Source: Castellaniella caeni NBRC 101664
Lineage (GTDB): Bacteria > Pseudomonadota > Gammaproteobacteria > Burkholderiales > Burkholderiaceae_B
Reading direction: 5' to 3'
DNA length: 33,053 nt
NCBI RefSeq assembly: GCF_001592225.1
Contig: NZ_BCWN01000028.1
Coordinates: forward strand, 1-33,053
Within the stretch, counting starts at the first letter, position 1; the number at the start of each line of letters is the position of its first letter. Positions 7,903-15,401 of this stretch are shown one piece after another. The position numbers and the translations under genes are program-made. Under the pieces are notes generated by a model. It saw nothing but the letters and a program-made list of their open reading frames with translations, ran no database searches and was not told the origin of the DNA.

Positions 7903-9513
7903 ATGAGCAGTGCCCTTCAAGATACGTTTGCGCGCGACCGCCTGCCGCCCGCCGACCAGCAGCCGCAATTTCTGTTCGACTTGCCCGAACTGCGGTTTCC
8001 CGCGCAGCTCAATTGCGCCACCGAACTGCTTGACCGGCACGTGCGGGAAGGGCGCGGCGAGCGCCTGTGCATCCAGGCGCCCGGCGTGCGCTGGACCTAC
8101 GCCGATCTGCTGGATCGGGCCAACCGCATTGCCAACGTGCTGGTGCACGACATGGGCCTGGTGCCCGGCAACCGCGTGCTGCTGCGCGCGCCCAACAATC
8201 CGATGCTGGCGGCCTGCTGGTTCGCCGTCGTGAAGGCCGGGGGCATTGCCGTTGCCACCATGCCCTTGCTGCGCGCCAAAGAACTCAAGGCCGTCATCGA
8301 GATCGGCCAGGTGTCGCACGCCCTGTGCGATGCCGCGCTGGCCGAGGAAATGGCGCTGGCAGCCCAGCATTGCGGCACCTTGAGGCAGGTGCGCCACTTC
8401 GGCCACCCGGGGCCTGATGGCCTGGAGGCCCTCATGAAGCGCGCCTCGCCCGAGTTCCACAACGTGGACACGGCGGCTGACGACACCTGCATCCTGGGCT
8501 TTACCTCGGGCACGACCGGGGTGCCCAAGGCCACCATGCACTTTCACCGGGACGTCATGACCATTTGCGCCTGTTGGCCACGGCACGTGCTGCGGCCAAC
8601 AGCGGACGACATCTTCATCGGCAGCCCGCCGCTGGCGTTCACGTTCGGCTTGGGCGGGCTGCTGCTGTTCCCTCTGGCGGTGGGGGCGTCCACGGTGCTG
8701 CTCGAAAAGGCCGGCCCGCCCCAGCTGCTCGAAGGCATCCAGACCTTTGGCGCCACCATCGTCTTCACGGCGCCCACGTCGTACCGCACCTTGTCGGCGC
8801 GTGGGCTCGACCTGCGCCGCTCGGCCCTGCGCAAGTGCGTCTCCGCGGGCGAGGCCCTGTCGGCCTCGACGCGCGCCTTGTGGAAAGAAGCCACCGGCAT
8901 CGAACTCATCGACGGCATTGGCGCCACCGAGATGCTGCACATCTTCATCTCGCACGACGAAGCGCACGCGCGCCCCGGCGCCACGGGGACGCCGGTGCCC
9001 GGCTACCGGGCCAAGATCGTGGACGAGGCGGGCCGCGACGTGCCGCCCGGCACGGTGGGCCGCCTGGCCGTCCAGGGGCCCACCGGTTGCCGCTACCTGG
9101 CCGATCCGCGGCAGAAGCAATATGTGCAGGACGGCTGGAACCTGACGGGGGACGCCTACCTGATGGATGAGGATGGCTATTTCTTTTATCAGTCGCGCAC
9201 GGACGACATGATCATCTCGTCGGGCTATAACATCGCCGCGCCCGACGTCGAAGAGGCCCTCATGCAGCATCCGGCGGTGGCCGAATGTGCGGTCATCGGC
9301 GTGCCCGACCTCGAACGGGGGCAGCTGGTGAAGGCGTTTGTCGTCTTGCGCCAGGGGCAGACCGGTGACGACGCCATGAAAAAGACCCTGCAGGATTTTG
9401 TCAAAGCCACCATCGCTCCCTACAAATACCCCCGGGCCATGGCCTTTGTCGATAAACTGCCGCGCACGCAGACAGGCAAGCTGCAGCGCTTCAAACTGCA
9501 TGAGTCGGCCTGA
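7903..9513 (+). CDS. Benzoate-CoA ligase family protein (probable 2-aminobenzoate-CoA ligase)
   Basis: An ANL-superfamily acyl-adenylating ligase of 536 residues that activates an aromatic acid to its CoA thioester with ATP. Motifs in order: the phosphate-binding loop SGTTGVPK (202-209), GIGATEM, LTGDAYLMDEDGYFFYQSR, the SSGYN hinge, and the C-terminal catalytic lysine in TGKLQRF (K526). Overall it resembles benzoate- and 2-aminobenzoate-CoA ligases more than fatty-acid ligases. It begins 58 bases after the dehydrogenase. The gap contains a small GGGGC/GCCCC hairpin (7852-7866). The ribosome-binding region AGGAGACAGAGC (7890-7901) is identical over 12 bases to that of the operon's first gene (2094-2105). 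This would be the entry step of the pathway. Substrate specificity is inferred from the neighbours. Confidence 0.88.
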   Translation: MSSALQDTFARDRLPPADQQPQFLFDLPELRFPAQLNCATELLDRHVREGRGERLCIQAPGVRWTYADLLDRANRIANVLVHDMGLVPGNRVLLRAPNNPMLAACWFAVVKAGGIAVATMPLLRAKELKAVIEIGQVSHALCDAALAEEMALAAQHCGTLRQVRHFGHPGPDGLEALMKRASPEFHNVDTAADDTCILGFTSGTTGVPKATMHFHRDVMTICACWPRHVLRPTADDIFIGSPPLAFTFGLGGLLLFPLAVGASTVLLEKAGPPQLLEGIQTFGATIVFTAPTSYRTLSARGLDLRRSALRKCVSAGEALSASTRALWKEATGIELIDGIGATEMLHIFISHDEAHARPGATGTPVPGYRAKIVDEAGRDVPPGTVGRLAVQGPTGCRYLADPRQKQYVQDGWNLTGDAYLMDEDGYFFYQSRTDDMIISSGYNIAAPDVEEALMQHPAVAECAVIGVPDLERGQLVKAFVVLRQGQTGDDAMKKTLQDFVKATIAPYKYPRAMAFVDKLPRTQTGKLQRFKLHESA

Positions 9514-9514
9514 T

Positions 9515-9949
9515 ATGGACTTCCACTGCCGCTATCCCATCCGTTTTTCGCACTGCGACCCAGCGGGCATCGTGTTCTTTCCCCAGTACCTGGTGTTGTT
9601 CAACCACTTGGTCGAAGACTGGTTCACCCAGGGCCTGGGGGTTTCGTACGCCGACATGCTGGGGCCGCGCCGCATCGGCCTGCCCATCGTGCGCCTGGAA
9701 TGCGACTTCCGGGCCATTGCCCGCGTGGGCGAGACGCTGGATTTCGGCCTGGCGGTCGCCCGCGTCGGCGGCAAGTCCCTGTCGCTGTCCCTCGACGCGC
9801 GCGGCGGCGACGGCGTGCTGCGCGTGGCGTCGCGCCAGGTACTGGTGTTTACCGATCTCGACACCCATCAGGCGATTGCCATGCCGCCGGACGTGCGCGC
9901 GGCGCTGGCGGCGCCGGCCCCGGCCGCCGATGCCGACGGCGCGCGCTGA
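9515..9949 (+). CDS. Acyl-CoA thioesterase, 4-hydroxybenzoyl-CoA thioesterase (hot-dog) family
   Basis: A 144-residue single hot-dog domain. The N-terminal RFSHCDPAGIVFFPQY carries D15, which matches the catalytic aspartate of Pseudomonas 4-hydroxybenzoyl-CoA thioesterase (D17 there). The length is typical; the last 15 residues are Ala/Pro-rich and probably disordered. The start ATG 9515 follows the ligase stop by one base, and earlier in-frame starts lie inside the ligase gene. The enzyme may release free acid from an aryl-CoA or ring-cleaved CoA ester, or may recycle CoA from dead-end intermediates. If the operon instead handles salicylyl-CoA, this enzyme could release gentisate. Confidence 0.85.
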   Translation: MDFHCRYPIRFSHCDPAGIVFFPQYLVLFNHLVEDWFTQGLGVSYADMLGPRRIGLPIVRLECDFRAIARVGETLDFGLAVARVGGKSLSLSLDARGGDGVLRVASRQVLVFTDLDTHQAIAMPPDVRAALAAPAPAADADGAR

Positions 9950-10001
9950 ACCCGCGCGCCAGACCCGTTTTTGTCTTTCTCATGCATTGAAGGAGTCTCT
10001 C

Positions 10002-10394
10002 ATGCACATTCTGCTTCCTCCCGGCTGGCCGCGTCCCAAGGGGTATTCCAATGGCGTCTCGGTGCGTGGTCGCCAGATTTTCGTGGCTGGCATGATCGGC
10101 TGGGATGCGCAAGGGGTCTTCCATACCGACGACCTGGCCGGGCAGGTGCGCCAGGCGCTGCAAAACATCGTCGAGGTGCTGGCCGAGGGCGGCGCCCGGC
10201 CCGAGCACATCGTGCGCATGACCTGGTACGTCACGGACAAGAACGCCTACGTGGCCGCCTACCCCGAGATCGGCAAGGCCTTTCGCGAACTCATCGGCAG
10301 CTTCAGTGCCGCCATGACGGCGGTCGAGGTGTCCGCGCTGATCGAAGACCGGGCCAAGGTCGAGATCGAAGTCACGGCGGTCATCCCGGATTGA
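10002..10394 (+). CDS. RidA/YjgF-family protein lacking the canonical catalytic arginine
   Basis: A 130-residue YjgF/YER057c/UK114 (Rid) domain spanning the whole protein, with FVAGMIGWD, MTWYVTD and the closing strand KVEIEVTAV. Archetypal RidA enamine/imine deaminases have an arginine (R105) eight residues before the IEIE strand. Aligning that strand places L113 here, so the carboxylate-binding arginine seems absent, as in the Rid4-Rid7 subfamilies. The start has AAGGAG (9989-9994) upstream. The position at the end of the operon suggests a step on a nitrogen-bearing intermediate: the product of 2-aminobenzoyl-CoA dearomatisation is an enamine, and 2-aminomuconate deaminases also belong to the Rid superfamily. 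A role in releasing ammonia is inference. Confidence 0.85.
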   Translation: MHILLPPGWPRPKGYSNGVSVRGRQIFVAGMIGWDAQGVFHTDDLAGQVRQALQNIVEVLAEGGARPEHIVRMTWYVTDKNAYVAAYPEIGKAFRELIGSFSAAMTAVEVSALIEDRAKVEIEVTAVIPD

Positions 10395-10396
10395 CG

Positions 10397-10408
10397 CCCC
10401 CGCGGGGG
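10397..10408. terminator. Short perfect G/C palindrome after the catabolic operon
   Basis: CCCCC (10397-10401) and GGGGG (10404-10408) flank a central GC directly after the RidA stop and 38 bases before upp. There is no T-tract, and the loop would have to open a base pair. It may end the operon or be part of the upp leader. The evidence is weak. Confidence 0.3.
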
Positions 10409-10446
10409 TACACTGCTGGGCAATACGTTCCTGACATCGAGCCGCC

Positions 10447-11085
10447 ATGCCCATCCACGAAATCCGCCATCCCCTCATTCGCCACAAACTGGGTCTCATG
10501 CGCCGCGCCGATCTCAGCACCAAGAATTTCCGCGAGATGGCCCAGGAAATCGGCGCCTTGCTCACCTACGAGGCCACCAAAGACCTGCCGCTCGAACCGG
10601 CCCACATCACGGGCTGGGCGGGCGAGCTGGACGTCGAGAAGCTGGCGGGCAAGAAGGTCACGGTCGTGCCCATCCTGCGCGCGGGCATCGGCATGCTCGA
10701 TGGCGTCCTCACGCTCATCCCTGGGGCCAAGGTCAGCGCCGTGGGCATCGCGCGCAACGAAGAAACCCTGCAGGCCCAGCCCTATCTGGAAAAACTGGTC
10801 GGGCAGCTCGACCAGCGCCTGGCGCTGATCGTCGATCCCATGCTGGCCACGGGCGGCTCGATGATCGCCGCGATCGACATGCTCAAACAGGCGGGCAGCC
10901 GCACGGTGCGCGCGCTGGTGCTGGTGGCCGCGCCCGAGGGCATCGCCGCCGTCGAGAAAGCCCACCCCGACGTGCACATCTACACGGCCTCCATCGACGA
11001 TCACCTGAACGAAGACGGCTACATCATTCCGGGCCTGGGCGATGCCGGCGACCGCATTTTCGGCACGCGCCAGAAAGATGATTGA
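10447..11085 (+). CDS. upp: Uracil phosphoribosyltransferase
   Basis: A cytosolic pyrimidine-salvage enzyme converting uracil and PRPP to UMP. The 212-residue protein closely follows E. coli Upp along its length: [12 protein letters not shown] near the N-terminus, [14 protein letters not shown], the PRPP-binding loop [17 protein letters not shown] and the C-terminal uracil-binding [16 protein letters not shown]. The start matches the family start exactly. It appears to be a single-gene unit with 52 bases between it and the catabolic operon. There is no functional link to the upstream cluster, so any read-through is probably incidental. Confidence 0.97.
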   Translation: MPIHEIRHPLIRHKLGLMRRADLSTKNFREMAQEIGALLTYEATKDLPLEPAHITGWAGELDVEKLAGKKVTVVPILRAGIGMLDGVLTLIPGAKVSAVGIARNEETLQAQPYLEKLVGQLDQRLALIVDPMLATGGSMIAAIDMLKQAGSRTVRALVLVAAPEGIAAVEKAHPDVHIYTASIDDHLNEDGYIIPGLGDAGDRIFGTRQKDD

Positions 11086-11088
11086 ACA

Positions 11089-11183
11089 GGTGCCCGTGCG
11101 CTGAGCGGGCGTCCGGGCGTTGAGCAGGCGTCCGGGCGTTGAGCAGATCCTTGTGCGCTGAACGGGCGCCTGTGCGGACAGGC
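11089..11183. repeat. Minisatellite of period 19 bp, five units, two identical
   Basis: Five consecutive 19-bp units begin three bases after the upp stop: 11089-11107, 11108-11126, 11127-11145, 11146-11164 and 11165-11183. Units 2 and 3 are identical (GGCGTCCGGGCGTTGAGCA). Units 1, 4 and 5 are diverged but keep exact register, with a common GYGCGCTGA-like centre. The block fills the first 40 percent of the 245-bp gap before the yqjD-like gene. Two perfect copies inside an eroded array suggest recent slippage, so copy number may vary between strains. Confidence 0.75.
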
Positions 11184-11330
11184 GTCCCCTGTGGTTTTGC
11201 CCGTTTCGGCCCGGGGTGCGCGGTACGCGCCTGGTTTGATCTGGCGCAGGCCCGTTGAAGTCCGGGTTTCTGGGGATGGACGAATCGGTTAGCATGACGG
11301 CATCCGTGTCTCTTTTGTAAGGAGCCCAAG

Positions 11331-11654
11331 ATGGCCAGTCGCAAACCCATTGCCACGCAATCCGCCAGTGATGCCCTGATCGAAGACCTCAAGTCCAGCC
11401 TCGATCAGGCCGAACGCCTCTTGCACGAGGCGGCCCAGGCCACCGGAGAAAAGGCCAACGACCTGCGCGCCCGCGCCCTGCAGGCGCTCGACCAGGGGCG
11501 GGCCACCTTGTCCGAGACGCAAGAATCCCTGCTGCAGCAAGGCCGCAAAGTGGTGCAGGACACCGATGAATACGTCCAGTCCAACCCCTGGAAGGCCGTC
11601 GGCATCGCGGGCGTGGCCGGCCTCTTGCTGGGCGCGCTGCTGTCGCGGCGCTAG
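11331..11654 (+). CDS. DUF883 family (ElaB/YqjD-like) membrane-anchored protein
   Basis: A 107-residue protein with a long charged amphipathic helix (about residues 12-80, rich in Glu, Ala, Gln, Arg) and one C-terminal membrane segment (VGIAGVAGLLLGALL) ending in SRR. This is the layout of E. coli ElaB and YqjD, inner-membrane proteins reported to bind ribosomes in stationary phase. AAGGAG precedes the ATG by a few bases. Five bases after it comes a YqjE-like gene, then a third small gene. The same order, yqjD-yqjE-yqjK, occurs in E. coli, which strengthens the call. The molecular function in this organism is unknown. Confidence 0.85.
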   Translation: MASRKPIATQSASDALIEDLKSSLDQAERLLHEAAQATGEKANDLRARALQALDQGRATLSETQESLLQQGRKVVQDTDEYVQSNPWKAVGIAGVAGLLLGALLSRR

Positions 11655-11659
11655 GCACG

Positions 11660-12175
11660 ATGGCGGCATTGCAGCGGGCCTTGGCGGACAGCGCCGCGCA
11701 GGCCGTGGCCTTGCTGGCCACGCGCCTCGAACTCTTCACACTCGAAGCGCAAGAAGCGCGCGATCACCTGCTGGGTCGGCTGGCGCTCGTCCTGTTGGCC
11801 GTCGTGTGCCTGTTGCTGGCCTTGCTGGTGGCCTCGCTGGGGGTCGTCCTGTATTTCTGGCCCACCGACCAGCGCTATCTGGCCCTCGGGGGGCTGGCGC
11901 TGCTGTATGCCGTGCTGGGGCTGGGTTTTGCCTGGCGCGTCATCTGGCGCGCGCGCCACGATCCCGCGCCGTTTGCCGTCACGCTCGACGTGCTGCGCCA
12001 GGATGCCGGGGTACTGTCGTCCGCCAGGACACCCGCCCCCGCGTCGCAGGCGGCGTCCGGCGCAGCCGCGCCGCAGGGTGCATTCGGTGCTGCCACCGCT
12101 GCTGCTGCCGCGTCCACGTCCGATCCATCCGTGGCGCCGGGCACCGCGGACTACCCGCCGGAGCCGCGCGCATGA
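11660..12175 (+). CDS. YqjE-like (phage holin 3_6 superfamily) membrane protein
   Basis: A 171-residue protein. An N-terminal amphipathic helix (LADSAAQAVALLATRLELF) is followed by two strongly hydrophobic segments at about residues 41-67 and 73-96. After these comes a cytosolic tail that turns into low-complexity Ala/Pro/Ser sequence (from about residue 115). This is the form of the YqjE family, often annotated as a phage holin family, although it is a chromosomal housekeeping protein here and not part of a prophage. It is co-transcribed between the DUF883 gene and the next small gene, which it overlaps by four bases (ATGA). No enzymatic motif is present. Confidence 0.8.
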   Translation: MAALQRALADSAAQAVALLATRLELFTLEAQEARDHLLGRLALVLLAVVCLLLALLVASLGVVLYFWPTDQRYLALGGLALLYAVLGLGFAWRVIWRARHDPAPFAVTLDVLRQDAGVLSSARTPAPASQAASGAAAPQGAFGAATAAAAASTSDPSVAPGTADYPPEPRA

Positions 12176-12522
12176 CACCGCCAAACCCGCCCGTGGCGCC
12201 TCGGGATCGCCGCCTGATGATCGAGCTGCTGCGCCTGCGGGCCGACTACGAGCGCGCCGCGCTGTGCCGCAGCGTCTGCCACCTGGCTGGGCAGCTGCGG
12301 CCCCAGGCCCTGGTGTCCCAGGCCACCGAGCAATTGCGCGCCACCGGCCTGGGCTGGGTGGGGCTGGGCTGGCGCGCCGTGCGCCGCTACCCCATGCTGT
12401 GGTCGCTGGCCAGTTCGCTGGTGCTCAAGCCGGGGCGCCGCGGCCTGGCCGCCAAGGCCGCCCTGGCCGCGGGCCTGGTCTGGCTTTTGCGGCGCCAGAG
12501 CACCCCGCCGTCGGACGACTGA
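12172..12522 (+). CDS. Small YqjK-like protein of unknown function
   Basis: A 116-residue basic protein beginning inside the stop of the YqjE-like gene (ATGA overlap). The N-terminal half is a charged helical segment (LMIELLRLRADYERAALCRSVCHLAGQLR). The C-terminal half has a weakly hydrophobic segment around LAAKAALAAGLVWLLRR. The position as third gene after YqjD- and YqjE-like proteins matches yqjK in E. coli, but residue-level similarity is low, so the name rests mainly on synteny. It reads as a real gene because of the coupling and because the two shadow frames have no family features. Confidence 0.65.
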   Translation: MTPPNPPVAPRDRRLMIELLRLRADYERAALCRSVCHLAGQLRPQALVSQATEQLRATGLGWVGLGWRAVRRYPMLWSLASSLVLKPGRRGLAAKAALAAGLVWLLRRQSTPPSDD

Positions 12523-12576
12523 AACCCTGGGCCGAAACCCGGGTGTCGACGATCCGGCTGCGAAACACGGCTTGGC

Positions 12577-12602
12577 TTCAGGGGGGCCGAGAACCCCCTG
12601 AA
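12577..12602. terminator. Hairpin between the convergent yqjK-like gene and ubiD
   Basis: TTCAGGGGG (12577-12585) and CCCCCTGAA (12594-12602) form a perfect 9-bp stem with an 8-base loop in the 119-bp gap between converging genes. Being symmetrical, it could stop transcription from both sides. There is no long T-run on either strand, so it would be a weak or Rho-assisted terminator. Confidence 0.5.
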
Positions 12603-12641
12603 CCAGTTGAATCTACAGATGACAGCGACACGGGGATTTGT

Positions 12642-14189
12642 TCAGAGGATCCCCAGCTGCTCCCAGATCGCGTCCACGCGCTGCTTGACCTCGTCCGACA
12701 TGCGGATGGGGCGCCCCCATTCGCGGTCGGTTTCCCCAGGCCACTTGTTGGTGGCGTCCAGCCCCATCTTGCCGCCCAGCCCCGAAACGGGCGAGGCGAA
12801 GTCCAGATAGTCGATGGGGGTGTTTTCGACCAGGGTGGTGTCGCGCACGGGATCCATGCGGGTGGTCATGGCCCAGATGACTTCGGCCCAGTTGCGCACG
12901 TCGATGTCCTCGTCCACCACCACGATGAATTTGGTGTACATGAACTGACGCAGCACGCTCCAGAGGCCGAACAGGATGCGCTTGGCGTGGCCCGGATACT
13001 GCTTGCGCATCGACACCACCGCCAGGCGGTAGCTGCAGCCTTCGGGCGGCAGGTAGAAATCGACGATTTCCGGGAACTGCCGCTTGAGCAGGGGCACGAA
13101 GACTTCGTTGAGCGCCACGCCCAGCACCGCGGGTTCATCGGGCGGCTTGCCCGTGTAGGTGCTGTGGTAGATGGGTTGGCGCCGGTGCGTGATGCGTTCG
13201 ACCGTGAATACCGGAAACCAGTCTTGCTCGTTGTAGTAGCCGGTGTGGTCGCCGTAGGGGCCTTCCAGCGCCATCTCGTAGCCGGTGTCCGGCGGGGGCG
13301 CCACCCCGTCGGGCACTTGCGGCGTGCTGGCGCGCGGGTCGCCGGCGGGCAGAATGTGGCCTTCGAGGATGATTTCGGCGTAGGCGGGCACCTGCAGCTT
13401 GCCGCCCAGCGTCGCCGCCAGTTCGGTGCGCGAGCCGCGCAGCAGACCGGCAAATTGGTATTCGGAGAGCGAATCGGGGATGGGAGTGACGGCGGCCAGC
13501 AGCGTGGCCGGGTCGGTGCCCAGGGCCACGGCGATGGGAAACGGCTGGCCTGGGTGGGCCAGGCAGTGGTCGCGGAAATCCAGTGCGCCGCCGCGGTGCG
13601 ACAGCCAGCGCATGATGAGCTTGTTGCGCCCCAGCAGCTGCTGGCGGTAGATGCCCAGGTTCTGGCGCCGCGCCTTGGGGCCGCGGGTGATGACCAGCCC
13701 CCAGGTCAGTAGCGGCGCCACGTCGCCCGGCCAGCAGCTTTGCAGCGGCAGGGTGTGCAAATCGACATCCTGCGCCTCGATGACGACTTCCTGGCAGGGG
13801 GCGGAGCGCAGCTGGCGCGGGTTCATGTCCCACATGGCGGCTTTCAGCATGGCCACTTTGGACAGCGCGTCGCGAAAGCCCTGGGGGGGGCTGGGCTCGC
13901 GCAGCGACGCCAGCAACTCGCCGGTGTCGCGCAGGGCCTCGACCGTATCGGCCCCCATGCCCCAGGCCACCCGCTGTGGCGTGCCGAACAGGTTGGTCAG
14001 TACGTGGATGTCGCTGTCGGCGCCGCCGTGCCGGGGGGTCTCGAACAGCAGGGCCGGGCCGCCGGCGCGCAGCACCCGGTCGCTGATTTCCGTCATCTCC
14101 AGTGTGGTGGAGATGGGATGGTGGATGCGTTTGAGCTGGCCCTGGCGTTCCAGCTGGGCGATGAAGTCTCGAAGGTCGCGGTATTTCAC
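12642..14189 (-). CDS. ubiD: UbiD, 4-hydroxy-3-polyprenylbenzoate decarboxylase
   Basis: A prenylated-FMN-dependent decarboxylase of ubiquinone synthesis, 515 residues against about 497 in E. coli. The N-terminus [22 protein letters not shown] follows the family start. The conserved [12 protein letters not shown] (E at about residue 309) and the C-terminal [20 protein letters not shown] with [20 protein letters not shown] are typical of UbiD. The prFMN synthase UbiX is not in this window. It faces the yqjK-like gene and diverges from the lytic transglycosylase gene with only 95 bases between their starts, so both promoters must lie there. Confidence 0.96.
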   Translation of the reverse strand: MKYRDLRDFIAQLERQGQLKRIHHPISTTLEMTEISDRVLRAGGPALLFETPRHGGADSDIHVLTNLFGTPQRVAWGMGADTVEALRDTGELLASLREPSPPQGFRDALSKVAMLKAAMWDMNPRQLRSAPCQEVVIEAQDVDLHTLPLQSCWPGDVAPLLTWGLVITRGPKARRQNLGIYRQQLLGRNKLIMRWLSHRGGALDFRDHCLAHPGQPFPIAVALGTDPATLLAAVTPIPDSLSEYQFAGLLRGSRTELAATLGGKLQVPAYAEIILEGHILPAGDPRASTPQVPDGVAPPPDTGYEMALEGPYGDHTGYYNEQDWFPVFTVERITHRRQPIYHSTYTGKPPDEPAVLGVALNEVFVPLLKRQFPEIVDFYLPPEGCSYRLAVVSMRKQYPGHAKRILFGLWSVLRQFMYTKFIVVVDEDIDVRNWAEVIWAMTTRMDPVRDTTLVENTPIDYLDFASPVSGLGGKMGLDATNKWPGETDREWGRPIRMSDEVKQRVDAIWEQLGIL

Positions 14190-14284
14190 AGGGCGTCGTC
14201 AATCAGGTTACAGTGTGGGTCGTGCCAAAGATTACCATTCCCTCCCACCGCGCGGCAGCACGCACAGGACACTGAGAGGCCTTC

Positions 14285-15286
14285 ATGTCAGCAGGGTTCC
14301 TGCCCGAACGGCTGCAGCACCGCCTGCGAGCCCTCGTTTCCCCCGTCAGCGAATTCATCCACGTCAGCGCCATCTACCTGGGGCTTGCCGTGCTCACCAC
14401 CCTGGGCCTGAGCCTGGTGCTGCCCTCGATGCGCCAGCAGTCGCAGCAGCTGCACGAAGTCGTGCTGGCCATGTTCCAGGCCGACGGCGCGGGCGGGTAC
14501 GGCGGCACCGAGTCGGACAATTGGTCGCCGCCCACTGACCTCGCCGAGGCGCCCGACGTCAGCGCACCCGTCGCGGCGGCGCCTGCGTCCGCCAGCAATT
14601 CGTCCGCGACCGGTTCATCCACGGCGGGCTCATCCGCGGCCGGTACGGTCGCTCAGGCCACGCCGCCTGCCGCCGCCCAGTCCGCCGCGCCTGCGGCGTC
14701 GGGCGCCGGGGCGCAGCAGGCGCCCGTCCGGCCGCCTGTGGCGTACAACGCGCGTCTGGCCTCCGCCAGCATCGATTTCTTCCAGGCCCTGGCGGCCAGC
14801 ATGCGCGACCAGCCGATTCCCGGCGTGACGGCAGGGCAGGCCAAGGGCCTGCGCAGCTATCTGTCGCGCAAATACCGGATCGCGTCGAGTGTGGCGGGCG
14901 CTCTGGCACGCACCACGTTCGCCATCGGCAAAGAGTTCAACGTCGATCCGCAGCTGCTGCTGGCCGTGATCGCCATCGAGTCGCGCTACAACCCCTTCGT
15001 GGAAAGCGCCGTGGGCGCGCAGGGTCTCATGCAAATCATGGGCACCGTGCACCGCGACAAACTGCGCGCCAGCGGCGGGCCCGCGTCCATTTTCAATCCG
15101 GTGGTCAACATCCGTATCGGCACGCAGATTCTGGCCGACTGCATCCGCCGCCGCGGCTCGATCGAGGGTGGCCTGGCCTGTTACGTGGGGGCCTCGGGCC
15201 CGAGCGACGGCGGCTATGGCGCCAGCGTGCTGGCCGAACGCCGCCGCATCGCCCTGGCCTCGGGCATTCCGCTGGGCAAGCGGTAA
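14285..15286 (+). CDS. Membrane-anchored lytic transglycosylase (SLT domain)
   Basis: A 333-residue peptidoglycan lyase. Residues about 23-46 form a single membrane anchor (VSAIYLGLAVLTTLGLSLVL). Residues about 80-150 are a disordered Ala/Ser/Pro linker. The C-terminal half is a goose-lysozyme-like SLT domain with the catalytic glutamate E232 in LLAVIAIESRYNP, then GAQGLMQIM and a GGLACYVGASG segment. A GAGAGG-like Shine-Dalgarno (14274-14279) supports the ATG at 14285. It diverges from ubiD. The domain would sit in the periplasm tethered to the inner membrane. The family is certain; the specific Mlt class is not. Confidence 0.9.
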   Translation: MSAGFLPERLQHRLRALVSPVSEFIHVSAIYLGLAVLTTLGLSLVLPSMRQQSQQLHEVVLAMFQADGAGGYGGTESDNWSPPTDLAEAPDVSAPVAAAPASASNSSATGSSTAGSSAAGTVAQATPPAAAQSAAPAASGAGAQQAPVRPPVAYNARLASASIDFFQALAASMRDQPIPGVTAGQAKGLRSYLSRKYRIASSVAGALARTTFAIGKEFNVDPQLLLAVIAIESRYNPFVESAVGAQGLMQIMGTVHRDKLRASGGPASIFNPVVNIRIGTQILADCIRRRGSIEGGLACYVGASGPSDGGYGASVLAERRRIALASGIPLGKR

Positions 15287-15401
15287 AGGCCGCGCCGCGT
15301 GCATCTGCGGCTATCGCTGCGGTTTGCGCCTTGTCTGGGCTGCGCATCCGTCCCGATTTGAATGTGCAGATCAACCGGACAGCATATCAGGCGTGGGCGT
15401 A

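Noticed and set aside
11660-12175. Phage holin, hinting at a prophage
   Set aside because: The family label is historical. The gene lies in a yqjD-yqjE-yqjK-like set with no other phage genes.
11907-13712. Open frame of 601 codons on the plus strand over the yqj genes and ubiD
   Set aside because: It crosses three well-supported genes in other frames and has no recognisable domain.
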